The notes under the pieces were generated by a model that was not told the origin of the DNA, did no database searches, and saw nothing but the letters and a program-made list of their open reading frames with translations. From Clostridia bacterium (lineage in GTDB: Bacteria; Bacillota; Clostridia; Oscillospirales; CAG-272): a DNA stretch of 8,285 nt. Positions 6,127 to 8,285 of this stretch are shown here, piece after piece. The DNA lies in NCBI GenBank assembly GCA_017612655.1, contig JAGAFM010000031.1, forward strand, positions 1 to 8,285. The letters run 5' to 3'. Each line of letters opens with the position of its first letter. The stretch's first letter is position 1. The translations under genes were made by a program, and so were the position numbers.

Positions 6127-6570
6127 ATGGCATTATACAGCGAAAAAGTCATGGATCATTTTCAGCACCCCCGCAACGTCGGAAAGATGGACGACGCGGA
6201 CGGAATCGGTGAAGTCGGAAACGCGAAATGCGGCGACATCATGAAGATGTATCTGAAGATCCGGGACGGAATCATCACGGACGTGAAATTCAACACGTTC
6301 GGATGCGGCAGCGCCATCGCCACTTCCTCGATCGCGACGGAGATGATCAAGGGAAAGCCGGTCAGCGAGGCCCTGCAGCTGACCAACCGGGCGGTGGTGG
6401 AGGCGCTGGACGGACTTCCCGCCCACAAAATCCACTGCTCCGTGCTCGCGGAAGAAGCCGTGAAGGCGGCGGTCAAGGACTATTACGACAAGAACGGCAT
6501 TGCCTATGACAAGGAACAGTTCCGCCAGGTGGACTGCGAATCGTGTCATGTTCACGGTGCCGAATCCTAA
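6127..6570 (+). CDS. iscU: Fe-S cluster assembly scaffold (IscU/NifU N-terminal type)
   Basis: A 147-residue scaffold on which iron and IscS-derived sulfur are assembled into [2Fe-2S] clusters before transfer to apoproteins. The three conserved cluster cysteines are present: C35 in GNAKCGDIMK (with D37, the usual cluster-labilising Asp), C60 in FGCGSAIA, and C104 in HKIHCSVLAEEA. The YSEKVMDHFQHPRNVG N-terminus is typical of the NifU-like clostridial group, and no SufU-type insertion is seen. Compared with a minimal IscU, the protein has a C-terminal extension ending in C137-E-S-C140-H-V-H, an additional potential metal or thiol site. It lacks the ferredoxin and thioredoxin-like domains of full NifU. 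An AAGGAG sequence (6113-6118) lies 8 nt before the ATG. The gene is 24 bp after iscS and 18 bp before aspS, so all three probably share a transcript. Confidence 0.95.
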   Translation: MALYSEKVMDHFQHPRNVGKMDDADGIGEVGNAKCGDIMKMYLKIRDGIITDVKFNTFGCGSAIATSSIATEMIKGKPVSEALQLTNRAVVEALDGLPAHKIHCSVLAEEAVKAAVKDYYDKNGIAYDKEQFRQVDCESCHVHGAES

Positions 6571-6588
6571 CAGAACGGGGAAAGAACA

Positions 6589-8285
6589 ATGGCTGAGTTT
6601 TTAACGGAACGGGACAAACGGACCCACTACTGCGGAACGCTGTCCGAGAAGGAAATCGGAGAGACGGTCTGTGTCATGGGATGGGCGCAGAGACAGCGCG
6701 ACCTGGGCAGCCTGATCTTCATCGACCTTCGCGACCGGACGGGAATCGTTCAGCTGGCGTTCGGAGAAACGACGGAACGGGATATCTTCGATCTTGCCTT
6801 CTCCGTTCGCGCGGAATTCGTTCTCTGCGCGCACGGCGTTGTCCGTCCCCGCGCGGAAGGCGCGAAAAATCCGAATCTTCCGACGGGCGGAATCGAAATC
6901 GAAGTCACCGGGCTGAAGGTGCTTTCCCGCGCCCAGACCCCGCCTTTCGCCATTACGGAAGGCAGCGATGTCAAGGCGGAACTCCGCCTGAAGCACCGCT
7001 ATCTGGACCTGCGCAGACCGGATCTTGCGGGGAATATCATCGCGCGTTCCGAAATCGTCAAGATCGCCAGGGACTACTATGCGGAAAACGGCTTTCTGGA
7101 TATTGAGACGCCGTGTCTCATCAAGCCGTCTCCGGAAGGCGCCCGGGACTATCTGGTACCCTCCAGAGTCCATCCGGGAAAGTTCTACGCGCTTCCGCAG
7201 TCTCCCCAGCTGTACAAGCAGCTGCTGATGTGCGCGGGATTCGACCGCTATTTTCAGATTGCGCGCTGTTTCCGCGACGAAGACCTCCGTGCGGACAGGC
7301 AGCCCGAATTTACCCAGCTCGACACGGAAATGTCCTTTGCGACGGCTGACGACGTCATGGCCGTGCACGAGGGCTTCCTGAACGAACTGTTCCGCCGTTT
7401 CTTCCACCGGGAAATCGGGTATGTGTTCCCGAAGATGACCTGGAAGGAAGCGATGGAGCGCTACGGCTCTGACAAGCCGGACGTCCGGTTCGGCTTCGAA
7501 CTGAAAAACCTTTCGGATCTGCTTGCCGGAACCGAGTTCAAGGTCTTCCGCGGCGCGATTGACGCGGGCGGCTCCGTGCGCGCCATTAACGTCAAGGGCG
7601 GCGCCTCGTTCCCGAGAAAAGAGATCGACGGATTCGTGGAATTCGTCAAATCCTACCGGGCAAAGGGACTCGCATGGCTGAAATGGAACGAGGGAGGGGA
7701 AATTTCTTCCTCCTACGCCAAGTTCCTGACGGAAGAGGAAAACGCCGCGATCCGGGAACGGATGGAAGCACAGCCGGGCGACCTGATTCTGGTCGTTGCG
7801 GACGCTTCCGATTCCGTTGTTTTCGATTCGCTCGGCGCGCTCCGCCGTCACTGTGCAAGAAAGCTCGGCCTTCTCGACCCGAACGACTTCCGTTTCCTCT
7901 GGGTCACGGAATTCCCGCTTCTGGAATGGGATGAGGAGGAGCAGCGCTTCAAGGCGATGCACCATCCCTTTACCTCGCCGATGGACGAGGACCTTCCGTA
8001 TCTCGACACCGACCCCGGACGCGTCCGCGCCAAGGCGTACGATATCGTCCTGAACGGTACCGAACTGGGCGGCGGATCCGTCCGGATTCACGACAGTGAA
8101 ATCCAGTCCCATATGTTCGATATCATCGGGGTTTCGAAGGAAGACGCCCAGGAGAAATTCGGATACCTGCTGGAAGCGTTCCAGTACGGAGTGCCCCCGC
8201 ACGCGGGTCTCGCATTCGGTCTGGACCGTCTGGTGTGCCTGCTTCTCGGACAGGAGGATATCCGGGACGTGATCGCGTTCCCGAA
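6589..8285 (+). CDS. aspS: Aspartate--tRNA ligase, bacterial type (3' end outside the window)
   Basis: This class II synthetase attaches aspartate to tRNA-Asp in the cytoplasm. The window holds 565 codons, up to VIAFP; by comparison with E. coli about 35 residues are missing. An N-terminal OB-fold anticodon-binding domain (about 28-112, GWAQRQRDLGSLIFIDLRDR) is followed by the catalytic core. Motif 1 leads to IETPCLIKPSPEGARDYLVPSR (172-193), then QSPQLYKQLLM (204-214), motif 2 FRDEDLRADRQPEFTQLD (228-245) and motif 3 GLAFGLDR (540-547, with the ATP-binding R547). A bacterial GAD insertion lies between about 290 and 425. Leu39 sits at the position where non-discriminating bacterial enzymes tend to have His, which favours a tRNA-Asp-specific enzyme. 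The ATG at 6589 follows a purine-rich GGGGAAAG 4 nt upstream. Only 18 bp separates it from iscU and no terminator is visible there, so it is probably read from the iscS promoter. Identity is very secure. Confidence 0.96.
   Translation, partial: MAEFLTERDKRTHYCGTLSEKEIGETVCVMGWAQRQRDLGSLIFIDLRDRTGIVQLAFGETTERDIFDLAFSVRAEFVLCAHGVVRPRAEGAKNPNLPTGGIEIEVTGLKVLSRAQTPPFAITEGSDVKAELRLKHRYLDLRRPDLAGNIIARSEIVKIARDYYAENGFLDIETPCLIKPSPEGARDYLVPSRVHPGKFYALPQSPQLYKQLLMCAGFDRYFQIARCFRDEDLRADRQPEFTQLDTEMSFATADDVMAVHEGFLNELFRRFFHREIGYVFPKMTWKEAMERYGSDKPDVRFGFELKNLSDLLAGTEFKVFRGAIDAGGSVRAINVKGGASFPRKEIDGFVEFVKSYRAKGLAWLKWNEGGEISSSYAKFLTEEENAAIRERMEAQPGDLILVVADASDSVVFDSLGALRRHCARKLGLLDPNDFRFLWVTEFPLLEWDEEEQRFKAMHHPFTSPMDEDLPYLDTDPGRVRAKAYDIVLNGTELGGGSVRIHDSEIQSHMFDIIGVSKEDAQEKFGYLLEAFQYGVPPHAGLAFGLDRLVCLLLGQEDIRDVIAFP

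Noticed and set aside
6601..8202. A 533-codon open frame antisense to aspS
   Set aside because: The opposite strand encodes a complete, highly conserved AspRS. The antisense frame stays open because of GC-rich codon bias, and its translation shows no recognisable domain.

Overview
The window looks like ordinary chromosome from a high-GC member of the Bacillota, most likely an uncultured Clostridia-type bacterium. The reasons are an EF-Ts and an Asp-tRNA synthetase of bacterial type, a short single-domain biotin ligase, a clostridial-style Rrf2/NifS/IscU cluster, strong AGGAGG ribosome binding sites, and near-perfect sigma-A promoters in otherwise GC-rich DNA. The taxonomic call is inference; the gene identities are much firmer.

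Left part, rightward (1-3532): the 3' end of tsf (EF-Ts) closes with a textbook rho-independent terminator. A two-gene unit follows: a monofunctional biotin protein ligase (GTG start), coupled by an ATGA overlap to a 670-residue SxxK serine hydrolase of the beta-lactamase/penicillin-binding-protein superfamily. The hydrolase has no signal peptide and carries a long, unassigned C-terminal region.

Middle (3504-4354): a leftward tcdA-like gene (E1-like enzyme that cyclises t6A in tRNA) converges on the hydrolase, and the two genes overlap by 29 bp at their 3' ends. Its translation probably begins at a TTG with a strong Shine-Dalgarno sequence, and a good promoter lies in the 134-bp divergent spacer.

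Right part, rightward (4355-8285): an Rrf2-family regulator with a cysteine cluster (IscR-like) is followed by a perfect 25-bp inverted repeat and then a full-consensus extended -10 promoter. This promoter drives iscS (cysteine desulfurase), iscU (Fe-S scaffold) and, 18 bp further on, aspS (Asp-tRNA synthetase, cut by the window end). The simplest reading is that the Rrf2 protein senses Fe-S or cysteine status and acts at the inverted repeat on iscS-iscU, and possibly on aspS by read-through. The set tcdA, Rrf2 regulator, iscS and aspS recalls the Bacillus aspS-yrvM(tcdA)-rarA-cymR-yrvO(iscS) neighbourhood, here rearranged, and links tRNA modification and charging to sulfur mobilisation.

The sequence shows no mobile element, CRISPR array, RNA gene or clearly new system. 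The points most worth a second look are the operator/promoter between the regulator and iscS, the unusual hydrolase, and the altered biotin-ligase loop.
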